DNA of 64,000 nt from Zoogloea sp. (GCF_023150065.1 NZ_JAKLLN010000015.1:1-64000); one strand, 5' to 3'; positions 42,801 through 52,400 are shown, counted from the stretch's first letter. The notes: generated by a model from the sequence alone, not told the origin. Made by a program: numbers and translations.

Positions 42801-42871
42801 CCCTCGTGCTGCTGAAGGGCGTTGCGGCCAGCAACGTCGACGCCAGCCGCGACATCATCGTCGCCCCCTGA
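39818..42871 (+). CDS. Exported endonuclease (LTD + ExeM/NucH-type EEP) with RTX C-terminus
   Basis: 1,017-residue secreted nuclease. Signal peptide 1-26; lamin-tail (LTD) domain about 27-150 (DIVISQIYGGGGNVYSADYV, ELFNRSS); a beta-rich/OB-like middle region; ExeM/NucH-type endonuclease-exonuclease-phosphatase domain about 575-890 with NVKVASFNVLNYF, GLMEIEND, VIGDLNSYG-type and SSDHDPV motifs (metal and catalytic residues all present). Residues about 900-935 carry RTX calcium repeats (GGDGADTLTGGAGADTF), followed by a type I-like target region. It probably digests extracellular DNA for phosphate or biofilm remodelling. Having both a Sec signal and RTX repeats is noteworthy. Confidence 0.88.
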   Translation: MPTPHRLAAALCTAGLLSASGLASAASDIVISQIYGGGGNVYSADYVELFNRSSNPVDVSGWSVQYASATGTGNFSGNGVAALNGTLQPGQYLLVRLAVTAGGSALPAADATGTSNLAQANGKLILANVATGLACNGSSTPCTPAQNAQIVDLVGFGSANFKEGASAAPAASATTALFRAAAGCTDTDNNGADFSTGAPAPRNSASPLNQCAGAPVNAPIVPACSPLNIQQGQAGSVTLTASDLDSLVTGASIDSAPVAGISLGPVTPSAADGAAASVSLQASAAVSPGTYPVRVLFTNNEAQSASCTVDVTVSAAAATTSIPEIQGSGNTSPRVGETLITSGVVTAIFPGLKGFYLQDPTGDGNPATSDGLFVYVNNATMPAGVAVGNRISVKGTVAEFSGLTELTNPSAVTVLGTGESVAPTDVTLPESINGELERYEGMLVRIVSPMTVAQNYFLGRFGQLTLSAGGRLEKATNRFRAGSAEAIALNDENQRRLLVLDDGSSLQNPSPTPYIGSGNTVRAGDTVVGNLVGVLDQGPINTSSPATLDYRLHPTETPAFTRANPRTPAPAAVGGNVKVASFNVLNYFNGDGSGGGFPTSRGASSTAEFERQRVKIIGALRALDADVVGLMEIENDGNGPRSAIQDLVNGLNAAMGAGTYAVVPDPANGTGSDEIKVALIYKPARVSRVGASLSDPAAINNRPPLAQTFAALNGEKFSVVVNHFKSKSCTDAAGADQDQGDGQGCFNPRRIDQARQLLAFIGQVRSTAGDDDVVLIGDLNSYGKEDPIAQLTQAGFIDQLAAREASPYSYVFDGETGYLDHALTSASLNSQLAGVGHWHINADEPSFIDYNLEFKQPACTACEPDLYSATPYRSSDHDPVIVGLQLVRKLEGTAARDTLTGTPGDDLIVGGDGADTLTGGAGADTFAYRNLREAGDTITDFVPGTDRLHLGALLASIGYTGTQPLTDGYLKLVGTAAGTSVQIDPDGNGPAAARPLVLLKGVAASNVDASRDIIVAP

Positions 42872-42895
42872 CCCCCGACATCCAAGGACACACCC

Positions 42896-43597
42896 ATGAA
42901 GCGCATGTTCGCCCTCTCCACCGCCCTGCTGCTGGGCGCCCTCATCGCCAACCCGGCCAAGGCCGCCGTGATCAACGGCGACTTCGCCGCCGGCCTCACG
43001 GGCTGGGACAGCCTTGGCGATGTCAGCGTCTCCGCTGGCGCAGCCCGCCTCAGCACCGCCTCCCTCGACGTGGATGACTTCCCCGCCGCGGCCGGCGCCT
43101 TCAACCTCTCCGGCAACGCCGCCGCCCCCGTCGGTCAGCCCGGCGGCGTGGAAGAGTTTGCCGGCCTGCCCCTGGGCCAGCTCGACCCGGACCCGCTGAA
43201 CGGCAGCTGGGCCTTTGAAGGCTCGGCCCTGCGCCAGACCCTGGGCATCCAGGCCGGTGACACCCTCAGCTTCGACTGGCGCCTGGGCACAAACGAAGAC
43301 CCCCTCGCCGGCATGAACGACTACGCCTTCGTGGTCATCGGCGGCGTGCTCACCGTGCTCGACGACGTGTTCACAGGCCTGGGCAGCGGCCGCTTCACCC
43401 ACACCTTCGGCGCCGCCGGCAGCGTGGACGTGGTGTTCGGCGTGGTCGACACGGGCGACTACGTGGGCAGCTCCTGGCTGTCGATCAACGCCGTGCAGCT
43501 CAGCGCCGCCCCCACCGCGGTGCCCGAGCCCGGCTCCCTGGCACTGGGTCTGGCCGGCATCGGCCTACTGGCCCGCCGCCTGCGCCGCCAGGGCTGA
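42896..43597 (+). CDS. PEP-CTERM sorting-domain protein
   Basis: 233 residues: signal peptide 1-23 (ANPAKA), a beta-sandwich-like middle domain beginning VINGDFAAGLTGWDSLG (carbohydrate-binding-like pattern), and the C-terminal PEP-CTERM signal VPEPGSLALGLAGIGLLARR plus basic tail. Such proteins are cleaved and processed by exosortase in bacteria that make exopolysaccharide; the exosortase gene is not in this window. A clear AAGGA ribosome site lies upstream. It follows the nuclease gene by 24 bp and may be co-transcribed. Confidence 0.9.
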   Translation: MKRMFALSTALLLGALIANPAKAAVINGDFAAGLTGWDSLGDVSVSAGAARLSTASLDVDDFPAAAGAFNLSGNAAAPVGQPGGVEEFAGLPLGQLDPDPLNGSWAFEGSALRQTLGIQAGDTLSFDWRLGTNEDPLAGMNDYAFVVIGGVLTVLDDVFTGLGSGRFTHTFGAAGSVDVVFGVVDTGDYVGSSWLSINAVQLSAAPTAVPEPGSLALGLAGIGLLARRLRRQG

Positions 43598-43695
43598 AAG
43601 CGCGCGCACAGGGTATGGACAGGCTGCCGGCCTGACATACCCCTGTCACCCGCCGGGCTCACCCTGTGTGTCCTCAACGCCCCGGGAGCGAACGC

Positions 43696-45642
43696 ATGAC
43701 GGAAAAGGCACGCATCATCGACGCCCTCGGGGAGCCCAGCCTGCTGCTCCCGGCCCTGCTGGCCGAGGCGCTCGCCGCCAACGACCGGGTCAAGTTCTAC
43801 TTCAGCCTGCTCCAGGCGGCCCAGCTCCACGCCACCCATCCCGGCCACACCCAGCCCTCCCTGTCGGCCGAGCGTGGCGCGGCGGGGATTGACGACGACA
43901 GCCTGGATGCCCTGCCCGGCCTCAGCGCACTGGTCGAGGATGACCTCTACCGGATTCCCGATGCCGAGAAGCTGTGCGCCCTGATCGCCACGGAGCTCGA
44001 AACCCTGCTGATGCCGCTCCGCACCGGCGGCGATGACGCGGCCGCCGGTCTGGCCGCGCGCCTGTCGGGGCTGCGGGGGCAGGCCTGGTGCGCCAGCCAG
44101 GACTGCCTCTCCCGCGACCAGATCACCCGCCTTGTCTCGGGCGACCGGGAGTCGGGTGACAGCGCCCACCTGCTGGTAATGGACATGCACAAGGCCCTGC
44201 TGCGCCTGCAGGCCCAGATCGCCGCCGAAGACATCGACGGCGCCGCGGCCTACGACATCAGCCCCGCCGACCGCCCCCTGATCGCCGCCTTCATGCGCGG
44301 GGTGAACGAAACCCGGCCGCTCAAGTTCGACCACCCCGGCCTGGGCACCACCGCCACCCGCAGCGGTGAACGCCTGATCGTCCAGAACGACATCGGCACC
44401 ACCGACGCCCACGTCCTCGTGGTGCACGTGGAAAAGGGCTGCGTCCGCGTCACCTACACCGACGTACACATCCAGCGCCTGCTCTTCTTCCAGAGCCTGT
44501 TTGCCCACTGGGCGGTGAACTGGGACGACACCCGCTCGCGCACCGACCGGGACATGAGCGACGGGGTCTATCACATCAGCACCGGCACCTTCACCGCCAA
44601 CAACGAGGCCGGGCTGAGCGACTACCTGTGCTTCCTCGGCTCCCGGCTGGTCTTCTTGATCGACTGGAACCGGGCCCGCAAGCGCCTGCGCCTGCTGCTG
44701 CCCAAGAAGGAGAGCCTGGCCGTGCTCAAGTGGGCTGCCGACGAAGGCATCGGCCACATGGGCTGGCTGCGGGCCGGCGGCGAGCAGCTGGTCTTCGACG
44801 CCCTGGCCTTCGCCGCCCGCACCCCGCCCGCCTTCGGCGCCCGGCTCGACGACACCCTGGACCGCAGCCGGGCCATGGCCTTCATGCAATTCGTGTTCCG
44901 CAGCTGCAGCCAGGCCCAGCTCGACCGGCGCCCGGACGAAGAGGTCCGCGACGCGCTGCGGGCCGAGCTGCTGACCTGCTTCCGCAGCACCCGCCAGCAG
45001 CTCATCGACATCGCCGCCGAACATGCCGCCCTGTCCATCGAGATCGCCTCGGGCCTGCGCGACTGCCTGCTCGACATGGCCGGGCCCGAGGCCAGCGAAC
45101 GCATCACCCACAACGCCAGCCGCGCCCGCCACTGGGAGCACCAGGCCGACGAGCTGGTCAACCTGGCGCGCGAACTGCAGCGCCAGAACGCCCGCCACGG
45201 GGATTTCTACTGCACCCTGATCGAGGGCGCCGACGACATCGTCGATGAACTCGAGGAAGCCGCCTTCCACCTCGGCCTGTTTCCCGCCACCCCACCCGGC
45301 GCCACCCTGCTGGAAGCCCTGGGCACCCTGGCCAGCCTGGCGGTCTCCAGCGCCCAGGAGTTCGTCAAGGCCCTGGAAAGCGCCCGCGGCGTGCGCCAGG
45401 GCGGCCCCCGGGAAGACCTGCAGGATCTTCTCGAATCCATCCACCACATCATGGCCGCCGAACGGCAGAGCGACGACGCCCACCGCCGCTTCAAGCGCGC
45501 CCTGATCAACGAAGGGGGCGACTTCCGCGATCTGTATGCCTGCGCCGAATGCGCCCGCAACCTGGAGAACGCCGCCGACCTGCTGCTCCATGCGGCCCTG
45601 CAGCTTCGGGATCACGTGCTCGGCACGGTGATGGGCGAGTGA
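43696..45642 (+). CDS. Large protein with C-terminal DUF47/PhoU-like helical domain
   Basis: 648-residue cytoplasmic protein. The N-terminal 430 residues belong to no family I recognise. The C-terminal part (about 440-640) is all-helical with the DUF47/PhoU-like signature: an E-x2-AD pattern (ARHWEHQADELVNLARELQR) and later EGADDIVDELEEAAFHLGLF. PhoU-like proteins bind metal clusters and regulate phosphate transport; here no Pit or Pst gene is adjacent. The stop is 2 bp before the PPDK-like gene, so the two are coupled and probably work together. The exact role is unknown. Confidence 0.65.
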   Translation: MTEKARIIDALGEPSLLLPALLAEALAANDRVKFYFSLLQAAQLHATHPGHTQPSLSAERGAAGIDDDSLDALPGLSALVEDDLYRIPDAEKLCALIATELETLLMPLRTGGDDAAAGLAARLSGLRGQAWCASQDCLSRDQITRLVSGDRESGDSAHLLVMDMHKALLRLQAQIAAEDIDGAAAYDISPADRPLIAAFMRGVNETRPLKFDHPGLGTTATRSGERLIVQNDIGTTDAHVLVVHVEKGCVRVTYTDVHIQRLLFFQSLFAHWAVNWDDTRSRTDRDMSDGVYHISTGTFTANNEAGLSDYLCFLGSRLVFLIDWNRARKRLRLLLPKKESLAVLKWAADEGIGHMGWLRAGGEQLVFDALAFAARTPPAFGARLDDTLDRSRAMAFMQFVFRSCSQAQLDRRPDEEVRDALRAELLTCFRSTRQQLIDIAAEHAALSIEIASGLRDCLLDMAGPEASERITHNASRARHWEHQADELVNLARELQRQNARHGDFYCTLIEGADDIVDELEEAAFHLGLFPATPPGATLLEALGTLASLAVSSAQEFVKALESARGVRQGGPREDLQDLLESIHHIMAAERQSDDAHRRFKRALINEGGDFRDLYACAECARNLENAADLLLHAALQLRDHVLGTVMGE

Positions 45643-45644
45643 GC

Positions 45645-47258
45645 ATGGACTTCAGCCAGCACCTCTACGGCATCGGCCTGCCCGGCCCGCGGCGCGAGGG
45701 GCCGGTGGAGGCCATGGGTTTCAAGGCCGGCAACCTGGCCCGCATGGCCGCCATCGGGCTGCCGGTGCCCCAGGCCTTCGTCCTCGGCACGCCCCTCTGC
45801 CAGGCCTTCAGCGCCGACCCCGAGGCCTTCCGGCCCACCCTGCGCAAGCTGCTGGAGAGCCAGATCGAACGCCTGGAGGCGGCCTGCGGGCTGGAGTTCG
45901 GCGCCGGGCGCAAGCCCCTGCTGGTGTCCGTCCGCTCCGGCGCACCGGTGTCGATGCCCGGGATGATGGACACCATCCTCGACGTAGGCCTCACCGACGC
46001 CACCCTGCGCGGCCTCCTGCGCATGACCGGCAACCCCCGCCTGGTGTGGGACTCCTACCGGCGCCTGATCCAGCAGTACGCCGAGGTGGTGCACCACCTG
46101 CCCTCCGCCCCCTTTCGCAACGCCCTGGCCCACTGCATGGCACAGAGCGGTGCCCAGCGCCCCCAGGAGCTCGACTTCCGGGCCCTCACCCGCCTCGCCC
46201 GCAGCTACCTCGAGATCTTCGAAGGCCTCAGCGGCACCCCCTTTCCCCAAGACCCGCTGGAGCAGCTCCATAGGGCCACCGAGGCGGTGTTCGACTCGTG
46301 GATGAGTCCGCGGGCCGTCGAATACCGGCGCATGCGCCGCATCGACATGCAGATGGGCACCGCCGTCACGGTGCAGCGCATGGTGTTCGGCAACGCCGGG
46401 GGTACATCCGGCGCCGGCGTGGGCTTCAGCCGCGACCCGGCCACCGGCGAAAACCGGTTGTATCTGGACTTCCGCTTCAACAGCCAGGGGGAGGACGTGG
46501 TTTCGGGGCAGCACTCCGCCCCCGACACCGTCCGCCTGGCAAGCAGCCTGCCCCACGTCCAGGCCCGCCTGCAGTCCGTTGCCGAGATCCTGGAGCGGGA
46601 ATTCGGCGACGTGCAGGAATTCGAGTTCACCGTGCAGGACGGCATCCTCTACCTGCTCCAGACCCGCAGCGCCAAACGCACCCCCTGGGCCGCCCTGCGC
46701 ATTGCCGTGGAACAGGTGAACGCGGGCCTGTGGTCACCCGCCCGGGCGCTCGGCATACTTGGCGACGTGGATCTGCAGGGGCTGGTGCGGAGCTGCATCG
46801 GCGACGCCTCCGGCCACCCCCTGCTGGCCCGCGCCACCCCGGCCGGCCTGGGCGTTGCGGTGGGGGTCATCGCCCTCGACCCGGCCGAAGCCTGCGCCCA
46901 TGCCGATGCCGGGCGTGACTGCATCCTGGTCAGGGATGACACCAGCACCGAAGACCTCCGCGGCATCGCCGCGGCACAAGGCATCCTCACCGCCCGCGGC
47001 GGCCGCACCGCCCACGCCGCGGTGGTGGCCCGGCAGCTGGGCAAGGCCTGCCTGGTGGGCTGCGCCGAGCTGAACATCGACCTGCCCCGGCGCAGCCTCA
47101 CCATCGGCAACACGCCCCTCCAGGCGGGCGACCTCATCACCCTGGACTGCGCCAGCGGCCATATCTACGCCGGCGCCGTGCCGGTGATCCGGGAACGCCC
47201 CGACGCCTGGCTGAAGCAGGTCGCCGCCTGGTTCAGCCACGCCACAACGGCCAGCTGA
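45645..47258 (+). CDS. PPDK/PEP-synthase-like protein lacking the C-terminal barrel
   Basis: 537 residues with the ATP-grasp half of pyruvate phosphate dikinase (FKAGNLARMAAIGLPVPQAF; SVRSGAPVSMPGMMDTILDV; NAGGTSGAGVGFSRDP) and the phosphohistidine swivel domain (TARGGRTAHAAVVARQLG, His457). The chain ends soon after, so the pyruvate/PEP-binding TIM barrel of full-length PPDK (about 870-900 residues) is absent. It could still transfer phosphate from ATP to His457 but must have another acceptor, as in rifampicin phosphotransferase. It starts 2 bp after the DUF47-like gene. Confidence 0.85.
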   Translation: MDFSQHLYGIGLPGPRREGPVEAMGFKAGNLARMAAIGLPVPQAFVLGTPLCQAFSADPEAFRPTLRKLLESQIERLEAACGLEFGAGRKPLLVSVRSGAPVSMPGMMDTILDVGLTDATLRGLLRMTGNPRLVWDSYRRLIQQYAEVVHHLPSAPFRNALAHCMAQSGAQRPQELDFRALTRLARSYLEIFEGLSGTPFPQDPLEQLHRATEAVFDSWMSPRAVEYRRMRRIDMQMGTAVTVQRMVFGNAGGTSGAGVGFSRDPATGENRLYLDFRFNSQGEDVVSGQHSAPDTVRLASSLPHVQARLQSVAEILEREFGDVQEFEFTVQDGILYLLQTRSAKRTPWAALRIAVEQVNAGLWSPARALGILGDVDLQGLVRSCIGDASGHPLLARATPAGLGVAVGVIALDPAEACAHADAGRDCILVRDDTSTEDLRGIAAAQGILTARGGRTAHAAVVARQLGKACLVGCAELNIDLPRRSLTIGNTPLQAGDLITLDCASGHIYAGAVPVIRERPDAWLKQVAAWFSHATTAS

Positions 47259-47302
47259 CCCACAGAACTCCCGAAGCCGCAGGAACGACGTACAGACGCG
47301 AC

Positions 47303-47327
47303 TTGTAGGGGCGACTTCAGTCGCCCA
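47303..47327. repeat. REP-like palindrome, forward copy
   Basis: TTGTAGGGGCGACTTCAGTC followed by GCCCA; GGCGACT-TC-AGTCGCC forms a perfect hairpin. Same family as the element at 6843. Confidence 0.75.
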
Positions 47328-47368
47328 TCCGCGCGCCAATCACCGGCAGGCCGTTAATCGAAGTCCGC

Positions 47369-47393
47369 GGGCGACTGAAGTCGCCCCCACAAG
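47369..47393. repeat. REP-like palindrome, inverted copy
   Basis: GGGCGACTGAAGTCGCCCCC followed by ACAAG, the inverted partner of the copy at 47303; together they form a BIME-like composite of about 90 bp between the convergent PPDK-like and recD genes. It could act as a bidirectional transcription end point. Confidence 0.75.
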
Positions 47394-47414
47394 CCAAGCC
47401 GGCACTGAAGCGCC

Positions 47415-49460
47415 TCAGGCAAACCCGTCGAGCAGCCCCGAAAGCCTCAGCACCCGGCGCGCCACGGCGCGCTCCAGCACGCGGGAGGCGGCGGCGTCCA
47501 CCAGGGTGAAGCCGCTGCGGGCACGGGTGATGCCGGTGTACACCAGCTCGCGGGTGAGGATGGGGTTGAGGCTGTCGGGCAGGGCCAGGGCGGCGTGGGT
47601 GAACTCGGAGCCCTGCGACTTGTGCACCGTCAGGGCGAACACCGTCTCCACCGCCTGCAGGCGGCTGGGCAGCACCCATTTGATGCCCTTGCTGCCGTCA
47701 CCGCTGGGGAAGGCCACCCGCAGCAGGCTGCCACCATCGGCCACGGGCAGCGCCAGGGTGATGCCGATATCGCCATTCATCAGCCCCAGGCCGTAGTCGT
47801 TGCGCGTGACCAGCACCGGACGGCCTTCGTACCAGCCTTCGGCGGCAGGGATGAGGCCAGCCGCCTGCAGCCAGCCGGCGATGCGCGGGTTGAGCCCCTC
47901 CACGCCCCAGGGGCCGCGGCGCAGGGCGCACAGCAACTGGAACTGGCCATGGGCGGCGAGCACGCCGGTAGCCCAGGCGTCGAGGGCGGCCTGGGGGGCA
48001 TCGGCAGGCGGGCGGCTGCGACGCAGGGTTTCGAGGTAGTGGCGATAGCCCTCCCGGCCGTCCGCCGGGCTGCCCTCCACCACCAGGCGGCGGAACGCGG
48101 CCTCATCCGGCGCGGCCCGGGCATCCACCTCGACCCGGGCCAGATCGGCGTGGGCCGCGGCAAGCACCGCTCCCACCCGGTCCACGTCACCGTCGTTGAC
48201 GGCCGCGGCCAGCTGACCGATGCCGCTGGTGCTGCTGAAGCGGTGGCTGTGGCGGAGCATGGCCACCGCCTGGTCGAGGGGCGTGCCGGCGGCGTCCACC
48301 AGCCCGGCGGGCACCTGCTCGCCGGTCACGCTGGCCAGCCAGGCCACCGTGTCGGGCGTGTAGTGGCCATCGGCGGCGCGCTGGCACAGCTCGCCCAGCA
48401 CGGCGCCGGCCTCCACCGAGGCCAGCTGGTCCTTGTCGCCGAGGAGCACCAGGCGGGCCTCGGGCGGCAGGGCGGCGAGCACGGCGGCCATCATCTCCAG
48501 GTCCACCATCGAGGCCTCGTCCACCACCAGCACATCCACCGCCAGCAGATTGCCGGCGTGGTGGCGGAAGTGGCGGGTGTCGGGGCGGCTGCCGAGGAGG
48601 CGGTGCAGGGTCGTCACCTCCACCGGGATGGCCGCGCGCACCTGCTCGCCATCGGGCAAGCCGGCCAGGTCGAGGCGGGCCACCGCCCCGGCGATGGATT
48701 CGTTGAGGCGTGCCGCGGCCTTGCCGGTGGGCGCTGCCAGACGGATGCGCAGGGGCCGCGCCGGGCTGCCGGCGAGAGCCAGGGCCTGGAGCACGGCGAG
48801 CAGGCGCACCACGGTGGTGGTCTTGCCGGTGCCGGGCCCGCCCGTGACGATGGCGAAGGCGCTGCGCGCGGCCATGGCGCAGGCCAGCTTCTGCCAGTCG
48901 GGGCCGGTGCCAGCGACGGCCCCCCGGGGGAAGAGCGCGTCGAGGGCACTGCCCAGGGCCGCGGCCGGCAGCCCGGCCTGACGCTCGGCGAGGCGGGCCA
49001 GACGCGCCTTGATGGCGCCGCACACCGCCCCTTCGTACTGCCAGTAGCGGCGCAGGTACACCCGGCGCCCCACGCACACCAGGGGCGTGCTGCCCTGCCC
49101 GCTACCCACCAGCTGGGCATGCACCAGAGCAGCCTGCCAGTCGGTCAGGCTGACGCCGGCCAGCACCGCGGCAGGCAGCGGTGGCGGTGCCGCGCCTTCC
49201 TCCTCCAGGCGCCCTTCCGGCGGCAGGGACAGGGCAAAGCCCGGGTCGCCGAGCACGTCGGCCAGATCCAGGCAGGCGTGGCCACGGCCCAGCTGGTGGC
49301 TGGCCAGGGCGGCGGCAAGGATCAGCAGGGGCGACGCGCCATCGGCCTCGCGGAACAGGAAGCGGGCAAAGGCCGCATCCAGGGCACGCAGCCAGCCATG
49401 GCGGGCCCAGTGGTCCACCAGGGCCAGGGTGGCGTGGCTGTCGGCAAGGGCGGGGTTCAT
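47415..49460 (-). CDS. recD: Exodeoxyribonuclease V alpha subunit (RecD helicase)
   Basis: 681-residue 5'-3' helicase subunit of RecBCD, which resects double-strand breaks and degrades foreign DNA. SF1 motifs: Walker A GGPGTGKTTTVVRLL, Walker B VLVVDEASMVDLEM, and motif VI region TVHKSQGSEFTHAALALP then ELVYTGITRAR. N-terminal regulatory domain typical of RecD1. Its start overlaps the recB stop by 4 bp. Complete by length (E. coli 608; beta-proteobacterial versions somewhat longer). Confidence 0.95.
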   Translation of the reverse strand: MNPALADSHATLALVDHWARHGWLRALDAAFARFLFREADGASPLLILAAALASHQLGRGHACLDLADVLGDPGFALSLPPEGRLEEEGAAPPPLPAAVLAGVSLTDWQAALVHAQLVGSGQGSTPLVCVGRRVYLRRYWQYEGAVCGAIKARLARLAERQAGLPAAALGSALDALFPRGAVAGTGPDWQKLACAMAARSAFAIVTGGPGTGKTTTVVRLLAVLQALALAGSPARPLRIRLAAPTGKAAARLNESIAGAVARLDLAGLPDGEQVRAAIPVEVTTLHRLLGSRPDTRHFRHHAGNLLAVDVLVVDEASMVDLEMMAAVLAALPPEARLVLLGDKDQLASVEAGAVLGELCQRAADGHYTPDTVAWLASVTGEQVPAGLVDAAGTPLDQAVAMLRHSHRFSSTSGIGQLAAAVNDGDVDRVGAVLAAAHADLARVEVDARAAPDEAAFRRLVVEGSPADGREGYRHYLETLRRSRPPADAPQAALDAWATGVLAAHGQFQLLCALRRGPWGVEGLNPRIAGWLQAAGLIPAAEGWYEGRPVLVTRNDYGLGLMNGDIGITLALPVADGGSLLRVAFPSGDGSKGIKWVLPSRLQAVETVFALTVHKSQGSEFTHAALALPDSLNPILTRELVYTGITRARSGFTLVDAAASRVLERAVARRVLRLSGLLDGFA

Positions 49461-52400
49461 GCGGCCTCCGGGGCAGTGGAGCGGGCAAACAGATGGTCGA
49501 GGGCTTCGATCAGCGCCCGGGGCGGGCGCTCGGCATGCACCCCGCCGGTGGCCGAATGGCTGCCGCGCAGGAACAGGTAGAGCGCCCCGCCCAGGTGGCG
49601 GTCGTAGTCATAGTCGGGCAGGCGCAGCTTGAGCAGGCGGTGCAGGGCCAGCAGATAGAGCACGTACTGCAGCTCGTAACGGTGGGCCAGAATCTCCCGC
49701 GCCATGGCTTCGGGGGTGTAGGCCGCATCGTCGGGGCCGAGCCAGTTGGACTTGTAATCCACCACGTAGTAACGCCCGCCGTGCTCGGCCACCAGGTCGA
49801 TGAAGCCCTTGAGCATGCCGTTGAGCTGGCCCGGCTGCAGGGCCGGGCGCGGCGTGGCGCCGAGGGTGTGCTGGCATACCAGGGCGTCGAGGCGGGGGAG
49901 GTCGACACCGTGGACGGCGATCCAGAACTCCATCTCGGCCACCTGGCCGTCGAGCCCGGCCAGGCTCAGGGGGGGCGTGCCGTCCGCCCCGGCGGCCACC
50001 AGCGGGCGCTGCATAAAATCCGTCAGCCAGCCGCACAGGGGGTCGATCCAGGCCTCCCAGCCGCGCACGGCGCAGCGCCGGGCGATGGCGTCGCGGAGCA
50101 GGGCCGGGGCCGCCACGGCCCGGTCGAAGCCCTGCCCGGCGGCCCATTCCAGCAGATCGTGGAGGAAGGTGCCGACCGCCGCGCCACGGGGAAAGGCGTG
50201 CAGGGGCCCGATGGAGGCCTCGGCCGGAACCGTGGCCGGAGCGGGGGCCGGGAGGGAAGACTGTGCGCTGGCGGCATCCGCGGCGGGCACGTCCACCGCC
50301 GCCTCGCGGAACACGTCCTCGGCCGGGGTATCGGCGCCGGGCCCGCCGGCATCGGACTGGAGGGCCGAATAGCTGGCGATCCACCAGTGTTCGCGCACCG
50401 GGTGCCGGGGCTGGCGGGCCGGGCCTTCGCGGAGCAGGCCGGCGGTGAGCGTGCACAGGTCTTCGGACGGCTGCGGGTCGGGAATCACCACGACCGAGGG
50501 GCAGCCGTCCGCCAGATCGGCCAGGGACCGGGTGAGCGTGGCCCCGCTGAAGGTCTTGCCACCCGCGAGCAGATAACCGAGGGCGCTCTTTTCCAGGGCA
50601 TCGAGCTGGGCCACGCCCACCCAGGTGGCGTAGCAGGCGCGGGTGAGGGCCACGTAGAGCTTGCGCAGGTCTTCCCCCAGGCGCTCCCGGTCCACCTTCT
50701 CCAGCAAGCCGCCGTCGTCACGCAGGGCGACCTGCAGCCGGCCCTCATCGTCGTGCCAGGTGAGGGGCAGATCGGTGGACTTGGCGGCGCGGAAGGCGCA
50801 GGCGAAGGGCAGGAAGACCAGGGGGTATTCCAGGCCCTTGGACTTGTGCACGGTGACCACCTGGACCAGGTCGGCGTCGCTCTCCAGGCGGATCTGGCGG
50901 GCGTCACCATGGCCGCCATCACTGCGCTGTTCGGCCAGATGGCGGATCAGGGCGTGCTCGCCATCGAGCACGGCCGCGGCCTGCTGCAGCAACTCGGCCA
51001 GGTGCAGCACGTCGGTGAGGCTGCGCTCGCCGGCGCCCCCCCTGGCGAGCAGCCGGGCCGGCACGCGGAAGTCGTTGAGCAGGCGCCGCAGCATCGGCAG
51101 CACGCCCTGGCGGCGCCAGCACTCCCGATAGGCGCGGAACTGCAGCAGCCGGGCTTCCCAGGCGGCTTCGTCGTGATTGAGGCGGTCCAGCTCGGCCCAG
51201 CCCAGGGCCAGGGTGGGGGTGGCCAGGGCGGCGCGCAGGGCACGGCCGTCGTCGGGCTCGGCGCAGGCGGCCAGCCAGCGCTGCAGGTCCACCGCCTCGG
51301 GGCGCTGGAACACGGACTCCTTCTCCGACAGGTACACGCTGCGCACGCCACGGCGGCCCAGGGCCTCGCGGATGGCGGCAGCCTCGCCGCCGCTATTGAC
51401 CAGCACCGCCATGTGGCCCGGACGCAGGGGCGTCTCCACCGCCGCGCTGCCGAAGCCGGCCTGGCCGCCTTGCCCCAGGTTGAGGAGGCGCACCATCTCG
51501 CTGGCACACACCTCGGCCATGGCTTCCAGGTAGGCGCCCTTGGGCCAGGGCTTGTCGTCCTCCAGGGCCGGCAACTGCCACAGGCTCAGGGCCGGCGCGT
51601 CGGCACCCGCCACCCGCAGGCGGTCCTTGCGGCCGGCCGCCCCGGCGGGCAGGAAGGGCACGGGGTTGGCCCCCTCGCCCCCCTCCCGGCGGAACAGGAA
51701 GGCGCCCTGCCCGTCGGCCCGGGCTTCGGCCACCTCGAAGCAGCGGTTGGTGGCCTCCACCATGGACAGGGTGGAGCGGTAGTTCCGCCGCAGGGTGTAC
51801 AGGCGCCCGGCGGTGGCGGCGCGGGCGGCCAGATAGGTGTAGATGTCGGCGCCGCGGAAGGCGTAGATGGCCTGCTTGGGGTCGCCGATGAGGATCAGGG
51901 CGCTGGTCGGGTCGCTGGCGGCCACCCGGTACACGGCGTCGAAGATGCGGTACTGCACGGCGTCGGTGTCCTGGAACTCGTCGATCAGGGCCACCGGAAA
52001 CTGGTTGCGGATGCACTCGGCCAGGCGCGTGCCGTTGGGGCCCTGGAGGGCGGCGTCGAGGCGGGTGAGCAGGTCGTCGAAGCCCATCTGGGCGCGGCGC
52101 GCCTGCTCTTCGGCAAAGCGTTCGGCCACCCAGCGGGCGCCGTGGTGGAGCACCCCGTCGTGGCCGTCGGGCAGCGCGGCCAGGGCGCCGGACAGTTCGG
52201 CGAGGGCGGCAAAGGCCGGGTGCGCGGGCGGTGTGCCATCCACCCAGATCTCGGCCAGGCCGGCCGGGGTGAGGCGGGTCCACGCGGCATCGCTGAGATC
52301 CGGCTCCACGGCCGACGCGTCGTCGGCCCAGGCCTGCAGGGCGTCCAGCCAGCGGGCGCAGTTGGCCGAGTTGAGTTTGCGGGCGTCGAAGGCCTTGACC

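Noticed and set aside
39791-43402. Open minus-strand frame of 1,203 codons over the nuclease and PEP-CTERM genes
   Set aside because: Gly/Ala/Val/His-rich composition typical of an antisense shadow in GC-rich DNA; the plus-strand frames carry clear domains.
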